DNA from: Humulus lupulus | Taxonomy: Eukaryota; Streptophyta; Magnoliopsida; Rosales; Cannabaceae | Reading direction: 5' to 3' | Length of the DNA stretch: 64,000 nt | Assembly: GCF_963169125.1 (NCBI RefSeq) | Contig: NC_084801.1 | Span: 73,535,696-73,599,695, forward strand | In this document: piece by piece, positions 21,850-32,187 of the stretch | Layout of the letters: every line of letters begins with the position of its first letter | Numbering within the stretch: the stretch's first letter is position 1 | Translations under genes and position numbers: made by a program | Notes under the pieces: generated by a model | Seen by the model: the letters and a program-made list of their open reading frames with translations, nothing else | Told to the model about the DNA's origin: nothing | Database searches by the model: none

Positions 21850-22742
21850 CTGCTCGTGCATGACATCACTTCTGACACATAGAATAAGGGCTTTTCGGCT
21901 TCTATCATGATAAATCGTGCTCACCCACTCAATCGAGTATGGGACACGTTTCTGCCTACTATATGTACCTGTTCGAGTTTCAAATACTGTGATAGTTGTC
22001 TTGTCAACTTTCTTCCACTGTTCAATTTATTTCATTCTAACCCTCGGATCCCTTTCTACTTTAATCATGTGGCTCAGGTTTATCCTTCAAGTTTACATAT
22101 AAATAGAAGTGTAGAATCTTAACCTAGCCATATTTGCATTCGAAACATTCAAACTTTCTAAAATCCTTTCCCTCCCATAAATTTCCAGGTCCTCACGCTT
22201 GGCTTTTTCAGGCATAAACCAATCTGTAAGTATGCTAGCCTCTAGTTTAAATTTTATTTTCTCATTTTTCAACAAGTTTTAAGAAATTTTCTAGTGATTT
22301 TACCTTATTTTGGTTCAAGATGTGTTTAGAGTAGGTTTTTATTAGGAAAAAAACAATAACACTAGAAGCGAATGGAAATAATGCACAAAAAATGGGTTAT
22401 TTCCTAGTTTTAAAGGACGAATATTTGAATTTTTGGGTTTGAAGGTTCAAGGGTTTTAGGTAGCTTAAGGGGTGTGCTATTGGTGTAGTTTTGCATTCAA
22501 CCGCCTTTTGAAAAAATGTGTTTGATGCACGAATCCCAAAATTTTAGCACCTTCTCGAGATTTGGGCGCGTGAGACCACGCGTCAGGACACCACACCCAC
22601 TCTTGACAAATAAGATATCGTAGGTCTTGCAATGAAGCCTTAGAACTTAAGGTTGACATTTCTTTTGTTATTATAGTTAGGTTATATTCCCAGGTCACCT
22701 CTAATAGATCATTTTGAAATAAGGTGAACTAAATTTTTTGTC
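21850..22742 (+). promoter_or_regulatory. Tat-3 upstream region of the antisense gene: TATA box and possible 5'-UTR intron
   Basis: On the plus strand a TATA motif (CATATAAATAG) is at 22096-22106. A donor GTAAGTATG begins at 22226, and a pyrimidine-rich acceptor ending CAG is at 22693, 49 bases before the ATG. The implied intron of 468 bp is close in size and place to those suggested in Tat-1 (456) and Tat-5 (491). All splice calls are predictions. Confidence 0.48.
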
Positions 22743-23084
22743 ATGGCCCCTAAGAAAAACACTGTTACACGCTCCTCTTCTGGAGGTAAGGAGAAGCAGG
22801 TCACCCCGGAGACCCCCATTCCCCAGCTTGTCCTAGTGGTGTAGAGGGAGGCCAAGGTAAGACCTGATAGCTTCTTTGAGGTTGAGATGATCATGTCTCA
22901 AATAATAACTCAGGAAAAAGTCAACAAGATTTTGTTGAAGCATGGGATAGAGATGACCCCCGAATTTCATGGTCGACCTCCTTCTGACGGAGAGTAAAGC
23001 TGCTTTTTGTTGCAGGACGACTTCGAGGCCTAGAGTAATAAACATCTAAAAGTGGGTGCCTTCCTTCTGCTGGACAAGTACTTT
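22743..23084 (+). pseudogene. Tat-3 antisense gene, N-terminal fragment
   Basis: The ATG at 22743 gives M-A-P-K-K-N-T, matching M-A-P-K-R-N-T of the Tat-5 antisense gene. Shared blocks follow: SFFEVEMIMSQI with KVNKILL (Tat-5 FFEAERIVSKI, KINKLFL), then GRPPSDGE (ARPPAEGE) and HLKVGAFLLLDKYF (HFKAGAFLPLGQYF). Stops lie after PQLVLVV, after GRPPSDGE and at 23031-23033. The last aligns with the Tat-5 stop at 61259-61261. The Tek-H insertion ends it at 23084. Function unknown. Confidence 0.75.
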
Positions 23085-25345
23085 TGTAACACCCTGGATA
23101 GCCAAGGCCGTTACACTATGTGTTTACAAAAGTGCTAGACTTGCTAATCAAGTAGTTAAGTTGAAAACGTGTTATTGACACTAATGTGTAACTAGGGTTA
23201 AAAGATTTTGGTCTTAAAAGTAGCATTTCATATAAATAAAACATTTTTTTTACACGGGATCCCAAAATCAATAGAATTAAAACCATTTACAAAAGATTCG
23301 AGGTTTAATTACAGTATTAGCCATACTAAGGAAAAATATACAGTTAAGCAATCCCTATCCTGATTTACTCCTCGGCCATGGCGACCGAACAGCTGACTAT
23401 GTACATTCAGCCCCACATCCCTCCACCTCAGGGTTGGTCCAACCTGCCTTTGCCTTTACCTACACCATGTAGCACCCGTGAGCCAAGGCCCAGCAAGAAA
23501 ATAGAATAGCAGAGCATAAGCAATCAACAGACAATCCAACATCTCATATCACATAGACATGTTCTCAATCATATAAGCATTCATGATAATCAAGTATTTA
23601 GCATACTAAACATATCAACTAATATCAATCACCAATTTACAAATGATAACTAGGGTTAGCGCCCTTAGGCCGCACCCTCTGTTTATCCCACTGACTCCGA
23701 CCCGCTTAAACCGAGCTCAGTGAATATAAAGCTGTCCTTGGCTACTAGTGGCCAAGCCGCGCCCTGTGTGCAAATATTGTGTACGGCAACCATAGGCTGT
23801 CTATCACATGTCCCATGGTGTTATACCATCATTGACATTATATAAATATCGGGAGCACTTAGTCCCATCACAAACATATAACCGGGTGCAGTTTTCTTAC
23901 CTTTAGATTCGCTAGCTTTGTTCACTTGATCCTTGAGCACGATCCCCCTTGATCCCTAGCACGCACCTAGTCACAACCATAGGTCAAATTCATCACCAAA
24001 CCTCAAGTCCAAAACCTAGCCTCGGGACCAATCCTGAGCCCTCGGGAAGCTCTAATTCCACCAAACGGGGTGGTGGAATCGAACCCCGAGCCCCCGGGTA
24101 AAAACCCTTAAAAATAACTCTAAAACCCCTTTATGGATGTAGGGTAGCGCTACAACGCTCTTTGGGGGGGTGCTACAACACTACAAGCAGAACCAAAATC
24201 CCCCAGACAACCAAGCTTAGTGCTATAGTGCCCAAAGGCTAGCGCTAGTCACAGAACCAGCACCCCTGCATTTTCCCTTCTTGCGATTTCCCCGAGCCAA
24301 CCCTTACCAAAAATTTTCCAATCATCAACCAAACTTAAAAACAAGCTTATCAACACACTCCACTCATCCCAAGCACCCCAAATACACAAAACTCAATCAA
24401 ATGCACCCCTAATCTCAAAATTCACCATGGTTGAACCTCAAACTCAGAAACTTCAACACAACAGTCAAAACCTTAGAATTTCATACCTTCAATGGGGATT
24501 CGACCTTAGGTTTGCCTCTACACCTCCTTGAATTACTCCTCCTCAAAACCTTGGCTTGAATTCCCTAGGATTCCCATCAAATTCAGCTTAGACACCTTAG
24601 TTCAAAACCAAAACCAGAAACTAAAGAAACTTCAAAGTCTTACCTCAACTGAATGGTTTGTTCTTGCCAAACCCTTGCCAAATATTCAAGCCAGACCAAG
24701 AACTCTTGCCTCAAGCTTATTCTGGCTTCCCCTGGGTTTCTGCTACAAAATACCTCAAGAGCTGATGAAGAAAACCTAGACCGACCTTGACAAAATGGCA
24801 TGCTCTTATTTCCCTTCTTTTCTTTCTTTCCTTTTCTTTCTTTTCTCAGACTTCTACTTCATTCTACAAACTCCACTAAGCATAAAACCTCAGTTATGCC
24901 TATCTCTGTATGCCAAATGACCACAATACCCTCCTCTTTTATTCTAAATCCTTTAATCCACTTAGGGGCATTTTCATCATTTCACCCAATTCCCGCTAAT
25001 TCCTCAAGTGTCTATAATATTTTCCGCTTACTTCCCGATACCTAATTAATCACCAATTATGTTCCACGATGTCAAAATAGACCCCAATATATTCTCTAAA
25101 TTCCCATTTATACCCCAGGCTCGCCCCGAGCAAGATATAAATCCCCGCCGTGACTTTTTCGCTAACCTGCTCACTAGGATCGTCTCGAATCATAGATCAC
25201 AAATATATCCATATAATAATGTGGTCTCAACAATTATCACATATATATACAGTTATGCCCTCATTGGGCCAAATTTACAATTATGCCTTTTCTAACCTAA
25301 TCAGGGCCTACATGCATACTAATACACATATTCATGCAATCTCAG
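23085..25345 (-). repeat. Tek-H left LTR, truncated at its right end
   Basis: Start TGTAACACCCTGGATAGCC, the signature of Tekay subfamily II (also 26899, 41922 and 49248). It carries the GCACCCTCTGTTTATCCCA block at about 23672-23690, shared with the Tek-A LTRs. The expected terminal part is absent. A pyrimidine-rich run (CTTTCTTTCCTTTTCTTTC) lies at 24810-24850. Short open frames inside are not genes. Confidence 0.8.
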
Positions 25346-26417
25346 ATATTGGGCAGTCTTTCCTAAGATGCCCCACTGTTCCACAAACAAAGAAAGCCTT
25401 GGCCTGACACTCGCCCAGATGGCGTCTTCTACACCTCGGGCACTTCGAATAGGTCCGCCATGCCTCGTCGCCACCCTGACTGCCACCCTGTCCACCTCAA
25501 CCCCTCCTATCAGGACCAGCAGCGGTCGAAGTGTCAGGAGTCTTTCTCTTGAAGTCATTGGGGCCTCCGCCCCTACCTGACCCTGAATAAGGAGGCGCCA
25601 CTCTACGGCCCTCGCGTCACACCGCACTTTCTTTCCATATCTTGTTCTCCACTTCCTGAGCGGTAAGAGCCTTCTCAACAGCCTGGGCATAACTTGTTCC
25701 TCCAGGTACCATTGTAATTCTAACATCCCAGGCTATCATAGCATTAAGCCCCCTGATAAATCTATCTTGCCTAGCATCATCAGTAGGCACAAGATCTGGT
25801 GCAAATTTTTCAAGTCTATCAAATTTTAGGGCATATTCAGTAACATTCATATTGCCCTGCACCAAACCCACGAACTCATTAGCTTTTGCTGCCCTGACGG
25901 AAACATTGTAGTATTTCTGACTGAACAAGTCTCTGAAACCTTCCCAACTAAAAGCAGTAACATCCCTGGTCTGCGATGCCACTTCCCACCAGATGCGGGC
26001 ATCCTCTCTCAACATATAAGTGGCACAGGCCACTCTATCATGCCCCTCTACTCTCATGAAATCTAGAATTGTAGTAATCATGGTTAGCGATTGCTCGACT
26101 TTCAATGGATCCGGTCCACCATCAAAGATTGGGGGTTGCTGCTTCCTGAACCGCTCATACAATGACTCCCATCTGTTTCAAACCTCTCCTGACTGCACAA
26201 CTGGTACCACTGAAGGTGGTACAATAGGGGCAGCACTCCCTGATGGAGCCTGCTGTCGCAGAATACAGATCTGCTCATCTTGGCTCTGCAACCGAACCTG
26301 CATATCGGCTATGAGTTGATGCCAGTTCTCAGGGACTGGCGGAGGAATCTGACCTTGGTCATCACCCCCGGTCCCAGACCTAGTGCCGACTAGTCGCGTA
26401 GATTTTCTTGGATGCAT
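25346..26417 (-). pseudogene. Tek-H gag
   Basis: The ATG at 26417 starts M-H-P-R-K-S-T. A stop at 26178-26180 is followed by the chromoviral gag core ([44 protein letters not shown]), by [12 protein letters not shown], and by a basic linker with [10 protein letters not shown] knuckle C-x2-C-x4-H-x4-C (VCGTVGHLRKDC, first Cys replaced by Phe) lies near 25360-25400. Further stops are at about 25615 and 25510. The frame ends where it joins LTR sequence. It would form the particle and bind RNA. Confidence 0.85.
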
Positions 26418-26898
26418 AGTTATCCAAGTCAATCTGCAATCAACGACTCGGCAATCAGACCTTGATGGCAGGGTAAAAGCTTCTCCAAAATCCACCAATG
26501 GAACATAACCACACACAAACAATCAACATATAGGCATTTATCATCATGCACCGGCTGCTAATAAGCATGCCCCAATCTCATCACTCAACAGCTATGAAAC
26601 AAGCATTCATCCATACACAATATGCAATTAATTATCCAAATATTCATGTACATGCACGTCGATGCTAATAAACATGCCTTAATATTCTCCCACAACAGTC
26701 AAGGGCCAGGCCCTATCAGTATCTCACGCTTCCTATTAATCCAACAGATAACAACAATCATAGTTCATTCAAGGCATATAAGCATATAAGCACATATACA
26801 CATTACCAAACCCTGAATCGATCTTGTCTCTAGCAGCGAATGTACATGTCCAGCCAGTCTTCAAGAACCCTTAAACCTAGGATGCTTTGATACCAAGT
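26418..26898 (-). other. Tek-H leader and primer-binding site
   Basis: Untranslated leader. The primer site at 26884-26895 reads TGGTATCAAAGC on the minus strand, one mismatch from the initiator-Met tRNA complement, four bases inside the LTR. Confidence 0.78.
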
Positions 26899-28309
26899 TG
26901 TAACACCCTGGATAGCCAGGACCACTACACTGTGTACTTATAAAGGTGCAGGACTTGCTAATCAAGTCATTTAGTGAAAAACGCGATACAAAAACCACTA
27001 ATGAACTACGGTTAAAAGCTTTTGGTCTCAAAAAGTATATTTCATACAACTAAATATTTTTACACATGGGATCCCAAGAACAACGTTCAAAAGTCAGTTT
27101 ACAAAATTTCCAGAGTTCAAACAACCATTAGCCACTCTAAGGGCAAAACAAACGTTTCTGGTTCTCCTGTTCCTGTCTCCCTCTCAACCGTGGCGGCTGA
27201 GCAGCTGATCATGTATATTCTGCTCTCAGACCAAGAACTATGCCGCGGCCCGACCCCTTTGAACCCAGAAAAAACTCCATTTTTAACACCTAAACCTACC
27301 CAAAATTCATCCCAAAGCTTCCTAGTTCAAAACCAATTAATCCCAACACTTTTAGAATTACTTAAACAACATAATTCAACTGTAAAAACTCAGCCTAAAA
27401 CTCATGGAAATCCCATCTTCAATTTATGAAATTCAAGAACTTCAAACACTAAAACCCAGCCATACAAACTCAGATTGAAACCTCTAAATCATGAATCAGA
27501 GCTTACCTCTTCTGCTGAACCACTTCTCTAAGGAAAATCCAAGTCAATTCCTAAGCTTTTCCACCTTAATTCTGCCCTTCACATCAAAATCACAAATATC
27601 TCACTACTCAGCCATAACTCAGAATTTCTAACCAAAAAGAAAGGAATTCAATGCTTACCTTAGCACTGATCAAATTACCTTGATGATTCTTGAGCTAAGC
27701 CTCTAAATCACTCCTTCAATCCACTGAATTCCAGCTGAATTCCTCTAAAATTTTCAGTGTTTTTCTTGTGTTTTCCTTGAGAGAGAAGAGAGAGAAAAGG
27801 GATGAGAAAAAGAGTCGGTCTAATTTTTTTTCTACTATTTTCCTATAGCTTCTTAAGTCTATCCTTAGGCAATTAAGCTAATCCCAAAGCTCGGGGTACC
27901 GAAAACATCCCCAAGGGCAAAATGGTAAAATTCCCCAATATTCCCACCTAGACTTCCTAACCTCAAATATATCTCCAATTATTTATGTTCATAACCCAGT
28001 AATCTAAATAACCACCCGATACCTGAAATACCCCTTGACTTGTCCAAAGTCAAATATTAGGCCCCGTTGTGACTTTCCCGCTATCTAGCTCCCTAAGATC
28101 GCCTCAAGTCGCCTGCTGCAAATTTACCCACATAATAATGTGGTTCTCATAAGTATAACATTTAATCACATTTATATTCCTATAATCATACAAGCATGCT
28201 TATCATGTAATCATGCATTAAATAAATTAATTCACTCATAAACCAATTATGCCCTCTTGGCACACTAATCAAGGCCCTTAAACCATATTAGTGATTTTGG
28301 GCCGTTACA
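26899..28309 (-). repeat. Tek-H 5' LTR with internal deletion (1411 bp)
   Basis: Start TGTAACACCCTGG, end GGCCGTTACA. Compared with the 2265-bp Tek-A LTR it lacks roughly 870 bases. The junction is near 27225-27237, where sequence around ATTCTGCTC runs directly into CCAAGAACTATGCCGCGG. Confidence 0.83.
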
Positions 28310-29849
28310 TAGTGCTTGGATTTTGGGAGCTAGAAGCTTGGAGCTTAACAACCTAATTTAGGGATTCACTTCTGCTCAAGGTAAGCTTTTAAATGTGTTA
28401 AGTTGTGCTGAATTGCAGCTGGTTTTCTGTAGAAATTTTAGAGTATTGCATGTGTGTTGGATGAAGAATCATATTTAAGTTTGATTAGGTTTTTGAGCGA
28501 GAATTCTTGTTAGGTTTTATTACTAGGATTATGGTATAACTTATGTGATGATTAGTTTGGGTTGTTGGGTTGATTTTGGGGTTAATTGGATTGGTTTTAT
28601 TGGCAAAAATGGAGGATTTTTTTGGGTTCGAAGGGTCGGGCCGCGACATTGTTCTTACTGAGCCGTGGCCCTCTGAAGCATTTTGGTGGCTAGGAAGGAG
28701 GGCAGGTCGTGACATGCCCTTGCTTGAGGTACGGCGCGCCTGCCTGTTTTGGGGTTGCACTCTGGTTGGGGGCGGGCCGTGGCATAGCCAGACAGGGCCG
28801 TGACTCTTACTGCATTTTTTGGACTTTTAAGAGGTTTTAGGATTTGGAATTCAAAGGTTAAGGCTCGGGATGGATTTTATCACCCGGATTGATAGAATTC
28901 AAGGTCCTAGAGATTAGAATTATGACCAAAGATATTTAATGGATTAGAATTTGGTGGATGGATATTGTCGGTGCGTTGTGACTAGGGTTTCAGCGAGGCT
29001 CACATTAGGGGACTGTGCTCGGGACAACGATGCTTGGAAAGCTTGGGACACAAGTAAGAAAACTGCTGTACCCGTAGAGCTTGTGTTGCAGGGCACAACC
29101 CTATATGATTGTGTAGTAGGGCGTAGCCCCTTTGATTGAGTTTATTCATGTTTAAGTATATGTTTAATTATGTTATATGTGCATATATGTGAATGAACGC
29201 CAAGAGCTAGGAACGACGAAGGTCGAGAGAGGCAAGGCCGAGAATGGCAAGGGGCTGGGAGCAGTGTGTAGCACGCGGAGTGCGAGTTTCTAGGGAGAGA
29301 CCCTATAGGATACCTGGGATATGTACACGGTGTGGACCGCAAACCCAGGGTCTTGAAAAGCACCAGGGACGACATGGCCGTATGTGTTTAGCCTGATGGT
29401 GGATTGATTATTTGTTGAATGTTAAATATGTATATGTTATCTGCTTGTGAAGGTTTTCTTGCTGGGCTTCAGCTCACGGGTGCTTTGTGGTCAGGTAAGG
29501 GCAAGGGGAAAGTCGACCAACCATGAGTACGGAGAGCGTGAAGCAGCGCGTACATGTTTGGCCTGCCTAGCTGCCACGGCCAGGGGTATTTTGGGAGATG
29601 TTTGTACTAAACCTAGATTTTTTTGTTTAGCCGACTCTGGTTATATTTTTGAGTTGTAGATATTTCTAAACAGTATTTTGGATTCCCAAATGTTAAATGC
29701 TTTATGATTTTTCAGTAAATTGAATTATTTTCAAAGTTTATGACTCTATTTGTGGTTTTTTTAAACTTTTGTCTTAAAACCTCGATTAGCTAGTTAAATG
29801 CACATTTTAAACTCACTTGGTAACGACTCTAAGGCAGTAGAGCGTTACA
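28310..29849 (+). repeat. LTR F: 3' part of a subfamily I Tekay LTR
   Basis: Plus orientation, ending GTAGAGCGTTACA. It matches the reverse complement of the Tek-C/Tek-D LTRs, including the CpG-rich dyads (28635-28805), the GGGC repeats (29090-29130) and the minisatellite (29205-29270). Its first ~650 bases are missing. It begins exactly where Tek-H ends, so Tek-H went into it. Confidence 0.8.
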
Positions 29850-31188
29850 CTTCCTTTACAGTGTTCTGAGATCTCACACCCTGATCTTCCAGATCAATCG
29901 TCAAACATACAAGGACGTGTGTGGGAACGTAGGATTAAAAATATTGATTTATGTGACTCCCTAGATGTACTCAACAGATGAGTTCTAGAGTGTTTTGGTA
30001 GAGAGAAGGTTTAAAATAGTGTTCAGGTTTAGAGAAAACTATCACTTTAGAGAGAGAGTCTGATTATCAATCATTTTTTGAATAACACGTATATAAGATT
30101 TATAAAGATATTTATTCTAACTAAATAGTATTTAATTAATTAAAATATTATTAAAATTAAATCTCATTAGATATTTCATTTAATTATCTATTTCAATCTT
30201 ATTTAAAAAGAATAATGAAATAACTGATTAAATAAATTTATTTGAAATTCAAAATTCAAATCCTAGGGATAAAATACCTAATGCTAGGTGCCACACATTG
30301 TACAATACAGTGTGTGTCGCCGAGCCCTATTATGGTTGCCCTAATTTTCTCATTTGTTTATTTGATCAACTTTTTAGACAAGATACTTATTCCAACATAA
30401 ATATCAGTTAATTCAAAATTAACTTTATCTTAAAATATAAGTTTTAAATTAAATAAATAAATATCATATTATAAATAAGATATTTATTATTTTCTTTTTT
30501 TATATTAATCAAGACCAGATTATTATTAATTTTAACCTATAGTTTTTCAAAATGAAAACTATATAGTTAAATAATATATTAATTCACAAATAATCAATTA
30601 CCCATAATTATTTCCTTGCCCTGAAAAATTAATTCCTTTGCAATTTAGTCATTTCTCTTAACCAATCTTTCTTCTGACATCCTTACCCTTGACAGTGTAG
30701 GACAGAGGTGATCTGGGGGCCATGGACCTATAATAAGAAGCTCCAATAAACCAGATTATTAATTAAACTCTTTAATATAATAATCTTATTTATTAATTCC
30801 ATGATTACTCCACTATAAATATAGAATTGCACTCTAAGTATTTATAGAGTTTTCTCTAGTAGTCCATTGATATAATCAAGTTATGTAGTTGTGTTCTCCA
30901 TTATTGGTTCGTTAATTAGAGCTAGTCAAAATTATCGTTTTACCCTTCTAATTATTTCTTGATCCTTAAGTACCATTAATTCATAAGTGAATAATTAATC
31001 TATAATCTAATTATAGGTTTGAGCTCAATAATTATTTAGTTACTGAATCAACCCTTAAGGGAACCAATATTCGATCCGTAACGAAAGCATGGATTCCAAT
31101 ATTAAATCACATACAAACAGATCAAGGATTACCTCTTGTAGCCTATCAAGTGTCCTTGAGTCTTTTTGTATAAATAAACAAATCTTCC
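29850..31188. other. AT-rich unassigned segment, possibly an old copia-type LTR
   Basis: No usable reading frame; long AT stretches. On the minus strand a TATA-like TATAAATCTTATATA (about 30105) is followed by a CTCTCTCTAAAG/CTCTACC-rich leader, which resembles LTR promoter structure. The segment is bounded on both sides by CTTCC (29850-29854 and 31184-31188), next to LTR F and LTR G. Identity is a guess. Confidence 0.35.
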
Positions 31189-32187
31189 TGTAATGACCCA
31201 AATTTGCTAATAAGGCTTAGAGCCTTGATTAGCGAACCTGGAGGGTAATAATTGATTTATTATTGTGATATATGAGTTTGTGTGAGCATGTAATTAGAAA
31301 TGCATGTTTAGGTGAATTAAATATGCATGTGGGCCCCGTTTGGTTATTAGGGGCATGTTTGTAATTTTACCGCGTTGAGGGCATAAATGTGATATTTGTA
31401 ATAATTGTGATATATCAGCATTGCATGATCCGAGACACTCCTAGGGAGTTGTTAGCCAAATAGTCACAATAGGGTCGAAAATTCGACTCGGGGCGAGTCG
31501 ATGGATATTTTGGGTATTAGACGTTTTATGGGGTTATCGGGTTACAGATATACATATTTGGAGATATACTTGAGGTTAGAATGTTTAGGAGGGAATATTG
31601 GGGAAATTTACCATTTTTCCCTCGGGGACGTTTTTGGTACCCCGAGCCTTTGAGGTAACCTTAAAGACTAAGTTAAGTAAAACAAAATAAAGGAAACACT
31701 TAGAATTCTCTAATTGGACACTCAGAATGCACTATTGTTGTGCATTCCAATAGGAACTGGTAACTATTTGTTGTTCTGATTAAGTAAGTATTTGTTGAAG
31801 TATATTGTTGTATGTTGTGCTTGAAGTTCTCTTCCTGGGCCTCAGCTTGTGGGTGCTCTGTGGTGCAGGTAAGGGTAAGGAAGAGGTCTAAGAACCATGA
31901 GTTGGAGGGCATGGAGTGATGTGTACATGTTTGGCCTACCTGACTGCCACGGCTGGGTGGTTTTGAGGAACACGTGGTAAATGGTTGATATAGTCACTTA
32001 GATCGACTGTACCGTACCTTTGGATTATAAATGTATTTCAAAACAGTATTTTGGGATCCCAATGTAATATGTTTATGAATTTTATAGAATGACTGACTCT
32101 TTTTACTTAATGTAGTAGGGCGTTACGTTCTTTATTTTGATTAAATCACACTTTTTAACCTAGGATTCTAAGGTAGTAGGGCGTTAC
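31189..32187 (+). repeat. LTR G: subfamily I Tekay LTR with large internal deletion
   Basis: Start TGTAATGACCCAAATTTGC, end GTAGGGCGTTAC. About 1 kb remains of roughly 2.2 kb; the middle is missing near 31715-31735. No element body on either side, so it behaves as a solo LTR. Its last part holds a direct repeat (GTAGTAGGGCGTTACGTTCT near 32112 and 32173). Confidence 0.75.

Larger units (their letters stand above)
21100..23084 (-). mobile_element. Tat-3: 3' end of a Tat-lineage element
   Basis: Minus-strand element: 3' LTR (21100-21833), PPT, and the upstream part of the antisense gene, which here reads on the plus strand. The Tek-H LTR interrupts it at 23085. The rest of the element is not found in the window. 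Confidence 0.82.
23085..28309 (-). mobile_element. Tek-H: gag-only deletion derivative of a Tekay element
   Basis: LTR piece, gag, primer site and second LTR in minus-strand order, but no protease, RT, RNase H or integrase. The left LTR (23085 to about 25345) runs straight into the gag zinc knuckle, so pol and the LTR end were lost together. Flanks ACTTT (left) and TAGTG (right) do not match as a target duplication, which suggests further rearrangement. Confidence 0.8.

Noticed and set aside
22477..23045. Minus-strand open frames opposite the Tat-3 antisense gene fragment
   Set aside because: The plus strand matches the Tat-5 antisense gene block by block; the minus frames match nothing.
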